Assembly (NCBI GenBank): GCA_014905825.1
Contig: JACGCN010000005.1
Location: 124,001 to 188,000 of the forward strand
Origin: Lyophyllum atratum
Lineage: Eukaryota > Basidiomycota > Agaricomycetes > Agaricales > Lyophyllaceae
Length of the DNA: 64,000 bases
Reading direction: 5' to 3'
Shown here piece by piece: positions 1 to 11,163 of this stretch. Within the stretch, counting starts at the first letter, position 1, and the number at the start of each line of letters is the position of its first letter. The position numbers were made by a program, and so were the translations under genes. Below the pieces are notes generated by a model that saw only the letters and a list, made by a program, of their open reading frames with translations, did not search any database and was not told the origin of the DNA.

Positions 1-1121
1 TAGGAGACTTGGATGGAGGCGAACATGCCCTCGATATGCTTCGCCCACGCGTTAAGTTCAGCTGTACGTTCCTCGAACGCGTAAATATAGGCTTCGGCTG
101 CAAAACGCCAGGCGAGTGACCAATCCTGTGAGGTGAGGATTTTCTTGGCTGGCTCGAGCCTGGAGAACCGGATTTCAGTATCTCCCACGCGGCCAGACTC
201 CTCTTTAGGAGGGACGATTGAATGGATTGCGGAGAAGACAGCGTGGAGGTTGACGGCTGTTCCTCGGATAATAGCATCCCATTCGGGGAATCCAGGCGGG
301 GCGGAGCAGCTGGACATGATATTGCGTTTGACATATTGCGGGTCCCGGGAGAATCGAGCGAGGACACTCTGCGTGATTTTACATTGTGGTCGCTGGACCT
401 GCTGAGCGACAGCCTCCTTTTGGAACCATGGCATGTCAGTCGCGGTGAGTTTACGTCTCTTCCCATCCCCGTTAGAACTTCCTTCGGGGGAGGGAGATCG
501 GGCTCGGACCAATGATCGGGCCTGAGCTCGGTCGAGGAATTCCTGGAGATCCTGCCCATCCTGTCCTTCAGGTGGGTTCTGCGGATCGGGTAGCGGGTTC
601 GCCCCCGCGGCTGCGCCAGCGAGTGCGGAACCGGCGTGATCACCTCGTCTCTCGGCGGATTGGAGCTCCCGCTGAATGTCGTCAAGGGCAGATAAGTACT
701 CCTTGATGGCGAGCTTCTTCGCCAAGCCGTCCCCTGGCGCTGAGCTGAGAACTTGGAAGATCGATATGGAGGCATCCCCTTTTTCGAACTTTTCCAGTCG
801 GTAATCCTCGAGGATCCCTTCGACCTGCTTAGAGATGTTGAATTGGAATTCCATGTCACCTGAGGGGTTTCCGGAGGACTGGGAAGGGAGAGTCGACCCA
901 GAAGCGTGGGCGGACAAGGGTTGCTCGGACCCGGGGATGTGAGACGGTCTATTAGCGGCACTGGGGATGGGATCCTGAGACGATCCAGCAGAGCGGGCTT
1001 CTCCCTCAATTCCTGGGATGGAGGCTCCGGCGGCAGAAGGTCCTGCATTTGATCCGGAGGCTTCAGTCTGTCCAGGAGCGAAGGCGATACGACGGGATGT
1101 GGAGCCGGCATTATGGCTCAT
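1..1121 (-). CDS. gag-like ORF, 5' part only (runs off window)
   Basis: An ATG at 1121-1119 opens a frame of about 373 codons that reaches the window edge without a stop. The first 90 residues are Ser/Gly/Pro-rich and look disordered. A predicted helical stretch follows, then a charged segment ending GKRRKL, then a conserved-looking block (about residues 230-373) with the pattern MPWF, RDPQYVKRN, GDTEI, TSQDW..AW and FAxxAYIYAFEERTAELNAW. From memory this block resembles the gag-like first ORF that precedes reverse transcriptase in DIRS/Ngaro-type tyrosine-recombinase retroelements of mushrooms. No reverse transcriptase is in the window, so the assignment is an inference; a lineage-specific host protein is the alternative. 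No intron is needed in the visible part. Confidence 0.5.
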   Translation of the reverse strand, partial: MSHNAGSTSRRIAFAPGQTEASGSNAGPSAAGASIPGIEGEARSAGSSQDPIPSAANRPSHIPGSEQPLSAHASGSTLPSQSSGNPSGDMEFQFNISKQVEGILEDYRLEKFEKGDASISIFQVLSSAPGDGLAKKLAIKEYLSALDDIQRELQSAERRGDHAGSALAGAAAGANPLPDPQNPPEGQDGQDLQEFLDRAQARSLVRARSPSPEGSSNGDGKRRKLTATDMPWFQKEAVAQQVQRPQCKITQSVLARFSRDPQYVKRNIMSSCSAPPGFPEWDAIIRGTAVNLHAVFSAIHSIVPPKEESGRVGDTEIRFSRLEPAKKILTSQDWSLAWRFAAEAYIYAFEERTAELNAWAKHIEGMFASIQVS

Positions 1122-2219
1122 AATCTATGTTATAACGGCTTGGATGAGTGAAAGCGATGTATTATTTAGACACGAAAATAATCGGTGCCTGGTATAACGA
1201 GCTAGCGAAGCGTCGTCAACACGAATATCCCTGAGGATAAAAAGTGACTGTATCTCACCTAGCGAAGGAAAGTCAAGACGAGGATCCCTGGGGACGTCTC
1301 ATCTTGTCTTGCCCTTCTTCTAGGCTAGATAAGTCTCTCAATTCGTGAAACCACCCCACGCGTGATAAAAATAGATCACCGCATCAAAACAAACCACTAA
1401 CCCGCGCGGCGCGTTGTGTGTGATTGTTTTGGGTGTGCATGTGCACGCGCCGTGCCGCCGGCACCCAGTTTGACTGCATTGGACTAGAGTAAATTAAAAT
1501 TTAAACCCTGATGAACGCGTTCTCGATCTCACCATCATCGACATCGGCTCGAGACATGTGTCGCGAGCCTTGCGTCATCGTGACTGGTTCGAATAGCCTC
1601 ATGTAAGTATGTACTCATCCCCTTCCTCTATGGATCCACCGTGCTGAGCCGCGCCCCCGCTTCCAGGCGCCCTTGGCAAGCCCACCTACCTGTTATGGCA
1701 CCTGACCCTCAAACGGCCGCATCCAGGTACCTTTGCATCTGCGCTTTCAAGCCTGCAATATCCAAGGTATAGGCCTCTCTATCATTTCTCGCTATAGCAC
1801 GAACCCCCTAAGAAGGACGGCGCGAGTTATCGACTGTAAGAGCTTGAGGAAGTTCTGAAGGGCGGAATAAGTCAACGACGGCACTGGTATGCTCCTGTGA
1901 TTCCTCATTTACAATCAGCCGTCTAACCTCCCTTCCTCCTAAGACAGAGTCGTACTATTCGAGGCCATCTGAACTCAGCTCCCGCGTCCCAGCTGAACGT
2001 ATGCCTTTCGTTTCCGCGGCCCTTTATGACCTCTGACCAGCGCGCGACTTTCTTTCCAGGTGGTTTCTCCTTCCTCAAGGTAGCCTATACCGCCAGCGCA
2101 CACTATCAAGACACTTCTGTCAGGCCACGGACAAACGTCATACAGCCATTCCCAGCGTTATCCAAAGATATGACGGATCCGAGGGACGCTGCGAATAACA
2201 TAGAGAGGAGCGAAGATAT
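1122..2219. other. intergenic, upstream of gag-like ORF
   Basis: No gene could be supported. Two imperfect direct repeats of about 40 bp (around 1200-1240 and 1260-1300, both containing TAGCGAAG and ending in CCCTGRGGA) lie just upstream of the gag-like start and could be part of an element leader. Around 1555-1770 there are short open stretches with GTAAGT-like and AG signals that might be a decayed spliced gene; I could not assemble one. Confidence 0.3.
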
Positions 2220-2313
2220 GGCAACTTGGCCGAGTGGTCTAAGGCGCTGGAATTAGGTTCATTTCAGACTTATCCAGTCCTTCGGGGCGTGAGTTCGAAC
2301 CTCACAGTTGTCA
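2220..2313 (+). tRNA. tRNA-Leu(UAG) with 14-nt intron
   Basis: Cloverleaf folds by eye. The acceptor stem GGCAACT (2220-2226) pairs with AGTTGTC (2306-2312) with one G-U pair, and A2313 is the discriminator. The D arm reads TGGCCGAGTGGTCTAAGGC, a class II (Leu/Ser) pattern. The anticodon stem CTGGA (2247-2251) pairs with TCCAG (2273-2277). Loop positions 32-37 read A-T-TAG-G, giving anticodon UAG. The intron is 2258-2271, directly after position 37, the canonical place. A long variable arm precedes the T arm GTGAGTTCGAACCTCAC. The A box and B box are intact. It would decode CUA leucine codons. Confidence 0.93.
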
Positions 2314-2336
2314 TAAGCTATCTGATTCAGGCTGAA

Positions 2337-2348
2337 TTTTTGTTTTTT
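2337..2348 (+). terminator. RNA polymerase III T-run terminator
   Basis: TTTTTGTTTTTT begins 23 nt after the tRNA discriminator base, the usual Pol III stop signal. Confidence 0.7.
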
Positions 2349-2709
2349 GGACGGGAACAAGACCTCTGCGGAGCCCATCAATGCCTAGCCGTTCATAAGT
2401 TCATCCGACTTCTAAGCTGTAATGGACATCGAATGCGATCCATCCTCTCCGTTTCCGCATTCGCTCTGCTTAGCACCCTCTTTCCCGCTTTCTGGTCCTC
2501 TCTTAGCCCTTGACGGCCATATCAACCTTCAGAACAAGCAGTTGGATGAGGTGCTGGCTGCAGAGGTCCGTCAACTTTGTGAGACAAGAACCTGAAAATG
2601 CAAGTACGCTTGATCGTCGATGGTCGATAAAAATGCCGAGGCACACAGTGCAGGGTGTCAGGCCTTCAGGATTGGTGTTGAGTACAGGATTCAGACATTT
2701 CACGGACAC
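2349..2709. other. intergenic, no gene seen
   Basis: Short open frames on both strands (for example from 2510 on +) have no recognisable domain and overlap a tandem duplication. I see nothing supportable. Confidence 0.3.
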
Positions 2710-2801
2710 GTCAAAGTTCGTCAGTCTTACGGTCTGCTCTCGACAAATATTGACAGTCAAAGTTCGTCAGTCTTACGGTCTGCTCTCGACAAATATTGAC
2801 A
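2710..2801. repeat. perfect 46-bp tandem duplication
   Basis: The unit starting GTCAAAGTTCGTCAGTC is present at 2710-2755 and again, base for base, at 2756-2801. The second copy is followed by GG instead of GT. It lies just downstream of the Z1 gene end (minus strand). Confidence 0.9.
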
Positions 2802-2982
2802 GGCACTTGTGTTGTAGAAGGTACGGTTTTGTTCATCTCATTTCATATCACTTTGACAACGAGTACGAACCATCTGCACCCGTTAAGCTGCCGCTTATAC
2901 ACCAAGAAACTTGCAAGACACCGTGCGCATCAATACCCCGTGGCTCATGATCGTCAGTCATCAATGACGCCGTAAAACTTCT

Positions 2983-5181
2983 TCAACGTCTTCGCTGCAT
3001 GTTCATCGACAAAGACGCTAGGCAGCGGGTACCACCCAGAACGTCGGGATCGATAGGCCGCAAAGTCTTCGCCATAGACTTCAGAGTCGCTCCACCAAAG
3101 TACGTCTCCAGCTCTTCGCGGGTGGAGAAGCGAAACCGGTGACGACAAGTCGCAGTACGACATCCAGGTACTTCTGCAGGTGAGTCAAGTCAGATCCATG
3201 TACGGCAATGATGATGAATCACCGCTTACCAGGAGCGAAGACCCCATCTTCTGCGCTCTTAGCAGCTTCTCCATTACCCGCAGCACCGTCGTAGGTGTAC
3301 GACCCACCGCATTCGCCTGCGTTGCCAGGCCTCTGTCCATGGCTTCTGGCTACATCGTCGTAGCGTTGCGCAGATAACCTGGGATCTACAAGATCGACCT
3401 TTACGGATTTGGCCCATGGGGGACTTGGAGGTACCGGGAAGGATTCTTGCTCGTCTCGGGTCGCGCTACGGTTACCCGTGAAGACATGTCCTCCTAAGGA
3501 TGGGGACATCAACGCACTAGGCTCAGTAGCGCGCATCTCCGGCGTCATTGAAGCGACCGGTCTATAGTTCGAGGCTCCCACAGGGTCTGCGTGACGCTGT
3601 GCCACCGATACAGGACCTGCGGGTCCGATCTGGACATTTTGGTCCGATGGGGCGCCTGCAACCCTTGTCCTATCTTCGTCCAATACAGATGTATTATTGC
3701 GCTCTGTGGGTTCGCAGCCAACCTTCGGACGGCACATGACGTCTTCGACTCGATTTCGAAATGCATCTTGTTCCAAGGTGGATTCGTTCTCTGATTCCCA
3801 GCGCTGCAAACCACGCAACTTCAGCTTGGCTGATATATGCGGACTGTCTTCCTCGATCCTACTTGACTGTCCGTAACGTTGCGAAGGGAATCCAAGGTCT
3901 TCGGGTACAATTGGGGGACCCTGGGTTCGCGTGGGTTTCGGGTCGGGGGACGTCCTAGTTCTGTCTTCTTGTTTTCTCCGTCGATCCGTAGCGCCCCCCT
4001 CACGCCAAGCTTCTTCGACGTTTACCTGGATGGTAGACGGGGGGTCGAATATGCGTGGGTCGGTAGCGAGCATCCGCCGTGCCGCGGGGGCAGGTTGCGT
4101 GTGGTTCACGATTCTGTCCGGCTCTTGGTTCTGTTGAGCATGTTGAGGGTTACGGGCCCGTCGTTCACTCGAGGGCACGATGCGTCGGCCCATGACTGGA
4201 TGATTTTCAATGTCCATTCGATGGATAGATTGAGAAGACGACAACTTGGTGCCATGGTCATTGTATCTAGCTTGCATGGTCGGTGCCACCAGTACACTGA
4301 CATCGGCGTTGGAATCATATTTCCCTTTGTCTCCCGTGGACGTTGCAAGGTTACGAGTACTTGACGACCGCGGAATTTTGTCCCAGCTAGAACAGGGCGC
4401 AGTATTCGCCGGCAGAGACGCCTCCCCGACGTGGGTCCACGTGTAAGATATGCCGCTCCGAACGGTGGCCCAGGGAAAATCTGGTGTTGTAGCGGGATGG
4501 GCCTGCATTTTGTGATGGAGGAGTGTTGCCTGGGTATGGGGGAGAGCGCGTTCGGCGAGAGCTTTGGGTCGCGGTGTAGGTTCGGCGGTGACGCTGGGTG
4601 CATCGCCTACCTTTAGATTTCGAGACGTTTTGGCGGGCGAGTGCGTAGGAATCAATTCCTTCGCCTTCTTCGCAGTGTCACCCTCGGTGCGCCGTTCGCG
4701 CCGTTCTCTCGTTCTCTGCAACGCGAAACACTTTGTCAGCCAGGTTCATCGACCATTTGGAAAGTAAAATCAGAAACTTCACCTTTCGAATGGGTATGCC
4801 TAGGATACGCTTGATGTCATGGCATACATCGCGATGCTTTTCCCAGGAGCCGTGGTGATATGTTACGCGAGAATACAGCTTGATCCACCCTGAGCATCCG
4901 CGGCATCGTACCTGCTTAGGCTGGACCTCAGCAGTCCAGATGTCTTCCTCAAGCAGCCTGCGACGCTCCGCTTCTTCCATAATATTCTCATGACTCGCGC
5001 GCTTCGCTTCGTCTTTGTCGACATCGTATTGATCTACGTGTTGTTGTTGAGCCCAATCATCGTCGTCTCTTCTGGCATTCATATGGAGTGGCGTAGCTCT
5101 GGTGCGGGCTCTTGCAGCTTTGAGCGGAGCTCGCGATCGAGCGTCTGGGCTGATGGGTTTCTTTTGTCGGGGTGCTATCAC
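2983..5181 (-). CDS. Z1: C2HC zinc-binding-like protein, family member 1
   Basis: Three exons: 5181-4783, 4715-3230, 3173-2983 (introns GTGAAG..TTGCAG and GTAAGC..CTGCAG), 691 aa, in frame throughout. Residues 80-133 hold the family signature: QPKQVRCRGC, then WIKL, then WEKHRDVC, giving C93-x2-C96-x19-H116-x3-C120, a likely zinc site, followed by a basic tail. The next 500 residues are Pro/Ser/Arg-rich and look disordered; exon 2 ends GVFAPG. The last exon carries a second conserved block, RHRFRFSTREELETYF, ending near GGTRCLAS. The same three-exon plan with the same intron phases (0, then 1) is found in Z2 and Z3. A DNA/RNA-binding or transposon-derived role is possible but unproven. Z1 has a much longer middle exon than Z3 (691 versus 449 aa). 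Confidence 0.75.
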
Positions 5182-5728
5182 CAGGTGCGCATTTATGCAT
5201 CGTGGCGCTCCAGATCTGTCCTTAAAGGAGGGAAGGTGGCATCGGTGGCCGGGAACAAATCAGATCAAACGAGTATATTGCGGAGCTGCGTTCGCGGAGA
5301 TGAAGCTGTCCTGGTCGAACACCCGTTGGGCATTCCTGTATCTGTTCGACACCTTCTTTGCAAACCAATCGCCACGCGTTGATGGCTCATCCCATTGTTA
5401 GGCCACCACTATGCCACTGAGTTACTGCCACAAACCAACGCCTTCCTGTATACGTTATGAATGCATCACGAGTCTGGTTTGCGCTTGATAGCTCGCTGTA
5501 CTTGCAGGTAAAGCGAATTAAGGGTGTACCCTATATACAAGGCACCTATTAGACCGATGCTACTTAGTTATTTGGGGATGAGAGCTGTAAAGCAATGCCG
5601 CGTAATAATTCAAAGGGAGCGGCGAACAATATATAGTATATCAATAGAGTGAAACTAACCCGTTATAGTAGACGCGACTCGCATAATAAGAAAGACTATC
5701 CGATGGAAGCAGCCTCCGTACTCCATGG
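5182..5728. other. intergenic between Z1 and BTB gene B1
   Basis: Contains the 5' flank of Z1 and 3' flank of B1. No open frame with recognisable content. Confidence 0.3.
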
Positions 5729-6671
5729 TCATGCGTATTGCAGAAACTTGGTGAATGGAGGTAAGTCACCGATTTTCTCGGTGAAATCCTTGTGCCATCG
5801 AGCTGCGTCGTCTTTACAACACATGGACGCAAAATGAGGAACTGCGATCACAGAGGCGATAGAGTCGTCATTCTTGATCCCAGTAAGTTCTCCGAGGGCG
5901 AAGAAAATTTTGCGTTGATATTCTAACCAGTTCGCACACTTGTGTCCGGCAGGAGCGGTGAGGTTAGCGTAGCGTATCTTCTCGTTCCATGTCGCGTAGT
6001 AACGTATCTATCGTATAAATTATCAGTCCCATGAAGTTACCCTGTGCCGAGCTTGACTAACCCAAGTATGAAGGAGTTCAGGAGACACAGTTTTCAGTGT
6101 CGCCGAAATCTTTTCTAGCGTGACGAAAGGTGCTGCGAGGTTGCTCAAGGCAGGATAGCCATGCCTCATTACTGCAGGACACCTACGGCGTGGTCAGGCA
6201 GAACTTTCCTGCGTGCATAATGTTAGAAACGCGTCCATGAATGAAGGCGCTAAATACACACGTCATGAAAACATTGCAGAGTTGCATAGCGGGGTATATC
6301 TGATACTTCTCAACCGCTTCCGTCAATTTCTCGAGCGTCTCGAAGGGCAGTATCTCAAGAGATGGTTGTAGTCGGGGATAGACAAATTGGAACATGAGTT
6401 CCAGTGTCGATGCCTCTTCGGTAAGGTCGACGATTTGATCAGCGGGAGAGAACTCGGCAGGCGGGAACCCGCCACTCGTGACTTCGAGATTCCGGGCATG
6501 GATCCGGAAAAGGATTTTGTCCGAGGAGCGAAAGACGATGTCCGCATCCGGCGCATTGACTCCATCGTGAAAAACGTTAGGGTAAAGTGAGAAGCGGACC
6601 GGAGAGCGCTCACAGGAATCAGAAATCACTCTTACGGGGCATTCGTCGTCCATCGTAGAGTACGAGAGCAT
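5729..6671 (-). pseudogene. BTB/POZ protein B1, probable frameshift
   Basis: Four exons matching its neighbours: 6671-6614, 6559-6262, 6208-6062, 6007-5729. Exon 2 encodes the BTB fold (NAPDADIVFRSSDKILFRIH through VYPRLQPSLE, AVEKYQI and CNVFMT). Exon 4 encodes the family C-terminal domain (CANWLEYQRKIFFALGELTG and CCKDDAARW). Exon 3 starts KVLPDHAVGVLQ and ends MRHGYPALSN..LLHTWV, but these halves are in different frames: only 2 nt (6170-6171) stand where the paralogues have 6, giving an in-frame TAA. The total (782 nt) is not a multiple of three. BTB proteins of this type are usually dimerisation or cullin-3 adaptor modules. A base-calling error or unusual splicing would restore the gene. 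Confidence 0.7.
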
Positions 6672-7661
6672 CTCTAGTCGTCACTGGTGGGTGGAAGTGA
6701 ATGAGTGCAAGATGACTCCCGCCAACCGCCTTTTAGATGCCTTCGAAGAAGCCAGCCTCGTGATCTGGGGCCCCGGAGCATGCAGAAGAAGTTACGTCGC
6801 GACTGTGGGGAGGGCACTGTCATGCAGAAGCCATTGTGAAGTGAGTGAGAAAGCAAAGGACCGAAAAGGAAATTACTTGGCGGTAACGAGGCGAATCTCG
6901 CCCAGGTACGTGACGGGACACACGTCAGGGTCTCATGTTCCAGGACAACGATCACAGTCCAAGAGAAAAGGGCGAAAAGCTTAAACCATGCATACAAGGT
7001 GCCAGGTTCATAGTCAGATCTTAGGAGATCCTTTCGAACTGTTGACATGCTGCATGGGCATGGACCAGGATAGAGTGGTGAACAAGGACAGAGGAACGTA
7101 AGCCGCTTTTCGCCGCGTCGATGAAGCATCCTGACATGCCAAGTATTTGTGGGGTAAGCACGTCACAGCCCGTGAAAATGGATGCATCCGCATCCAGTCT
7201 CGTGCTCCGAACTTGGGTAGTGCCTGTACAGTACAGAGGGGAAAGATGAATAACCCAGCGACCTACGTGCCAACAAGATCAGTTCCTCATCGCTGCGCGA
7301 TGGAAACCTTGCGCGGTGTGCTCGACTTGAGACTGTTGAAGATCCTGGAATTAAATGTGTAGCGTGACTCGTCCGGCGGGCATTCGCCGGCTTGCTACTG
7401 GATCACCTTGGCGTGGGGCAGGGCAGGGAGCATGCAAGCGTGCGAAGTGTAAGCCAGATGATCGGTAGCAATTGCGAGATGTACTATAATTTGACGTTAT
7501 AGACATACAAACCATGTCCATGGAATCGACGTCGCCATATCCTGTCAGAGTAAGGTTGCGAGCGACTCGAGCAGCAAGTCCTTTATCTACGAGCGTCACT
7601 TCGCAGTGAATATGGTCGTCAAATTGGAAACTGAAAAATTCACTCACGATTTCCTGATGAT
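6672..7661. other. intergenic between BTB genes B1 and B2
   Basis: About 1 kb containing the B1 promoter and the B2 3' flank. Several open frames on both strands show no domain. Nothing else seen. Confidence 0.3.
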
Positions 7662-8646
7662 TCATGCCCCGCCGGCTGTTGAAGCAGTAAAGGGACTTAT
7701 ACCGGAGATGAGTTTTGCTGCCTCGTTCTGCCAGAGTAACGCTTCCTCGTGGCAGCAACCAGGAGCATAATGAGGGACTACGATATGGGAAGCAATCAAG
7801 GCGTTGTCTATCATGCCTGCCAGCCGTGCCAAGGCGTTGAGGATGTCCTTTTGATAAGTCTGCCACGCATTGCAGCCTCGATGACCTCCGTGGCTACCTT
7901 TGGTGGCGAATGAACAGGTGGTTATGCCCCTAATTACGCCGGCCCATTGGTTGTGGTATGGGACCTTCGTCGATTCGTCAATACTCAAGTTGAACGATAC
8001 TCTGCGTCAAGAAACCATACCCATGCTCGCAGAAGCTCGGCAGAGACAGTCTCGATAGCTGTACTTTGGGCCAAATCGGGAAGGGTGACTGATGGCGCAG
8101 CTCGATTAGCTAATGCGGGGTAATTGTGTCTAATTGAATAGTCCAGCACTGCGACGGCGTTGCTTGGAAGAGTTTTCCTAAGTATTGAGTAAGACATTGG
8201 GGTAAGATGATATCAAATGTGATAGAGCGGACGAACGACATATAAACGTTGCACAACTCTTTCCCGGTGAGTATCTGGTACTTCTCGACCGCTTCCGCCA
8301 GTGGCGAGAGTATATCGGAATTCACACCTTCCAATGACGGTTGAAGGCGCGGATATACGAACCGAAACATCAACTCAAGCGTCCTCGCAATCTCGGGGAG
8401 GTCTACGAGCTGGTTTTCCGTCGAAAATTCCGGGGGTGGAAAGCCATCGCTTGCAAACTCGAGGTTCTTGCTATGAATCCGGAAAAGCACTCCATCAGAC
8501 GACCGAAAAACAACATCCGCATCAGGGGCGTTGACTGTACGGTCAAGAACAATCGTCAAAGGCGATGATGGAGTAACAGAATGGATAGACTTACAAAGTG
8601 CTGATGTAATTCCTTGATTATCAGCTTGGGACTGGCATGATTCCAT
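7662..8646 (-). CDS. BTB/POZ domain protein B2
   Basis: Exons 8646-8595, 8534-8237, 8177-8021, 7964-7662; 810 nt, 269 aa, in frame. The short first exon (MESCQSQADNQGITSALC region) ends in phase 1; exon 2 (from about residue 18) is the BTB core, NAPDADVVFRSSDGVLFRIH, then FPPPEF, LELMFRFVYPRLQPSLEG and LAEAVEKYQI. Exon 3 continues the helical region (KTLPSNAVAVLDYSIRHNYP, ending LLRAWV). Exon 4 is the C-terminal helical domain with a Cys pair, GCCHEEALLWQ. Exon lengths equal those of B4 in total (810 nt), showing recent duplication of one gene. The family is a large lineage-specific set in mushrooms; a role as substrate adaptor or self-associating regulator is inferred only from the BTB fold. 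Confidence 0.85.
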
Positions 8647-9758
8647 CTTCCGCAGGCTGTGGTGTACAGGGTGAAGGTGCAGGCGAAGGGGGGGAGCATC
8701 GCGCGGCCTATATCGGATCGCCCTGGGAATGTGATGAGGAATTTGACTTCACCGATTGAAAGATCTAGAACTCGAAGTATGCATGGCCACGATATTCGAA
8801 GACGGCTGACAATCTAGTAACGTGATTAATACATGCCAGCCAAGAACCTGAAGGGGTAGAAATTCGCACCTGTGAACACCGCTATGACCTTTCGCACCCG
8901 AGGGGCGAACATTAGTTCAAAGAACTCATTACAAGTTTGACTATACCAAACCAATCCAGAATCTATGCACATCTTGCGTAGTTTAGTATGTGTCCTGAAT
9001 CACGAAATCAGAGTTCCAAATATCATGATAAATGAGGAGCTTCGAGGCGCGCGGGAATTGAAAAAAAAACTTAGCGAGTCGAGGTCGAGCTCGGAGAAGG
9101 ATATTCAGAGACTTATTATCACCCACTGCCGTTTTTCCTGTGCATGCAGGAGCACACTTTAAAAGCGTCTGATTAACATGTCTTCCATCTTCCTCGATAC
9201 TTTGAAGCCGCGGTTTTGGGCATGAAGGCCAGGACGATGATGGTGTAGAGTCAGTAGACTGCTATCTTGCTGTTGTTGGCCGCAAATTCGGACCCATGCC
9301 ATCCGAGCCAAGACTCGATTGTCACCATCACGTTTGGTCACAAAAGTCATTTGCACGTGTCACAAGAGCCACGATGGCGTCATGAATTTTGCTCTGCTCC
9401 AGAAGTCAACCAGAAGAATGCAGCCAATTTTCTCAAACTGCATATCTACGACCCCAGCGACAAAGACATTTAGATTTTTGGGACGCGTATTATACACCCA
9501 GATGCCACGGTGACAATCATGAAACATGACATGAATCAAAGATCAAATATATGTAGCCGTCACTCGACCGATTGGCCTGGCATGGATGGAACAAGCGCGA
9601 TAACTTGCGGCCTCTAATCCTACGATACGGCAAGGATTTATTCATCGTTGAAAATGCTGTGAATTCGCGGAACGAGGAGAGTAGCCAGCAAGATATGATC
9701 ATCGTGCGCGGCTCTCAAGCGGTAAAGAAAACACGTACGATATTATGACCCTTACGAC
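8647..9758. other. intergenic between BTB genes B2 and B4
   Basis: About 1.1 kb with the B2 promoter and the 3' flank of the next BTB gene. An A-run lies at 9060-9069. No gene supported. Confidence 0.3.
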
Positions 9759-10744
9759 TTAGGATGGTCTGACGAAAGGGGGAATCCCATCAAGCGTTTT
9801 AGTCAACTCGTTCCGCCAATCTATCGCCCTCTCTACGCAGCAACGCTTTGCACCATGAGGAACCGTGACGAGTAGAGGAATCGTCATATCATTCCTTACA
9901 CCTGCAATATTTGAAAGACAGTCAAGGATATTCTTGTGATGACCTGCCCACGCAGAACATATAACTCCCCAGTCGTCGGTGTGAGTCGTATAAGGTTCCC
10001 TATATTTATCCGTTACCAAGCGGATCGCCTCCGCTAAGTTGTTATAATAGGGTACCTTGCATAGTTTTGTCAGTATAACTGGGTGCCGGGTTATGCGGAA
10101 AAGACTATACCCATAGTCGCAGAAGTTCTGGGGAAACAACATCGATAGCTATGCCGTGAGATATACCAGGAAGCGATACAGAAGGCGCAACGCGATTCGC
10201 CAATTCAGGATAACCATGTTTGATGGCGTAGTCCAAAATTGTGATAGCATTTTCTGGACTTGGAACAGTCTGTCTGCGCAGTAACGTGTATGAGCGGCAG
10301 AATGTTGATGTTAGATAATAGATCGGACGGACGTACGACATGTATGTATTGCATACGTGCATTCCCATGTATATCTGGTACTTCTCAACCGCCTCCGCCA
10401 CTGCCGCCAACGATTTGAAATCCACGCCCTTCATGGATGGGAGGAGTCGAGGGTACACGAAACGAAACATCAACTCGAGTGTCTCGGAATCTTCAGAAAG
10501 ATCAACGATTTGCCAATCATCTAACGGAAACTCGGCTGGTGGAAACCCATCACTTGCAAAGTCAAGGTTCTTCCTATGAATCCGGAAAAGCATGCCATCC
10601 GAAGATCGAAAGACCACATCCGCATCTGAAGCGTCGACTGCTCTCCCAGGGGTGGTTAGGCAGGCAGTAAGAGCATGGTAACCAACGACGCTCACAGGTG
10701 GCTGATGTCACGACTTGTGGTTCACTGGTGTCTATAGGTGCCAT
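9759..10744 (-). CDS. BTB/POZ domain protein B4
   Basis: Exons 10744-10696, 10637-10337, 10273-10111, 10055-9759; 810 nt, 269 aa. I chose the start at 10744 (MAPIDTSEPQVV) because it gives the phase 1 first exon shared by the family and splices via GTGAGC..CTAAC..GCAG into DASDADVVFRSSDGMLFRIH. The BTB core occupies residues about 18-115 (FPPAEF, LELMFRFVYPRLLPS, AVEKYQI, CNTYMS). The C-terminal domain includes AWAGHHKNILDCLSNIAG and KRCCVERAIDWRNEL. It is the third of three same-strand BTB genes and appears intact. Function beyond protein-protein interaction is unknown. Confidence 0.85.
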
Positions 10745-11163
10745 CGTGCCAGGCCGAATGAACAGGCTCGAAGGTCAGAGTTACGGACAAGAGTCTTAAC
10801 GTTACAGTTCGCACGATCCGAAGTCTTTAGTCAACGAGGCCGGCGCCTATTACGTGACCTCGAACGTCAGGAGCTTGTCCTGATGCTAAGCTTTGACCTG
10901 CCGTACTAGCAGTGACCGTTAGCTTAAACCATTAGTATTGCATTGCGGAACATATTGGTAACATGGTCATGCGGGTCATGAAGAAGTCACGTAAGGTCAT
11001 GGCAGATCATGAAAGTTCGTGAGGATGAATGAGGAACAAGAGGGTATAAGCATGCAGGGCAAGATGGAGGAAACGCGAAACCAAAAATAACGCAAGCAAA
11101 AATCTACCAAGGGGAAAAGGCACATCCAAGCTACAGCGTCTATAAACAACCAAAATCCCGATA
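10745..11163. other. intergenic, B4 promoter and 3' flank of SAM gene
   Basis: Contains the repeated word GGTCATG between about 10960 and 11010 (three close copies). No gene. Confidence 0.3.

Noticed and set aside
2510..2950. 146-codon + strand open frame
   Set aside because: It runs through a recent 46-bp tandem duplication that is not a multiple of three, and has no recognisable content.
3219..4721. 500-codon minus frame as a stand-alone gene
   Set aside because: It is exon 2 of Z1: good splice sites join it in phase to the zinc-binding exon and the RFRFST exon, as in Z2 and Z3.
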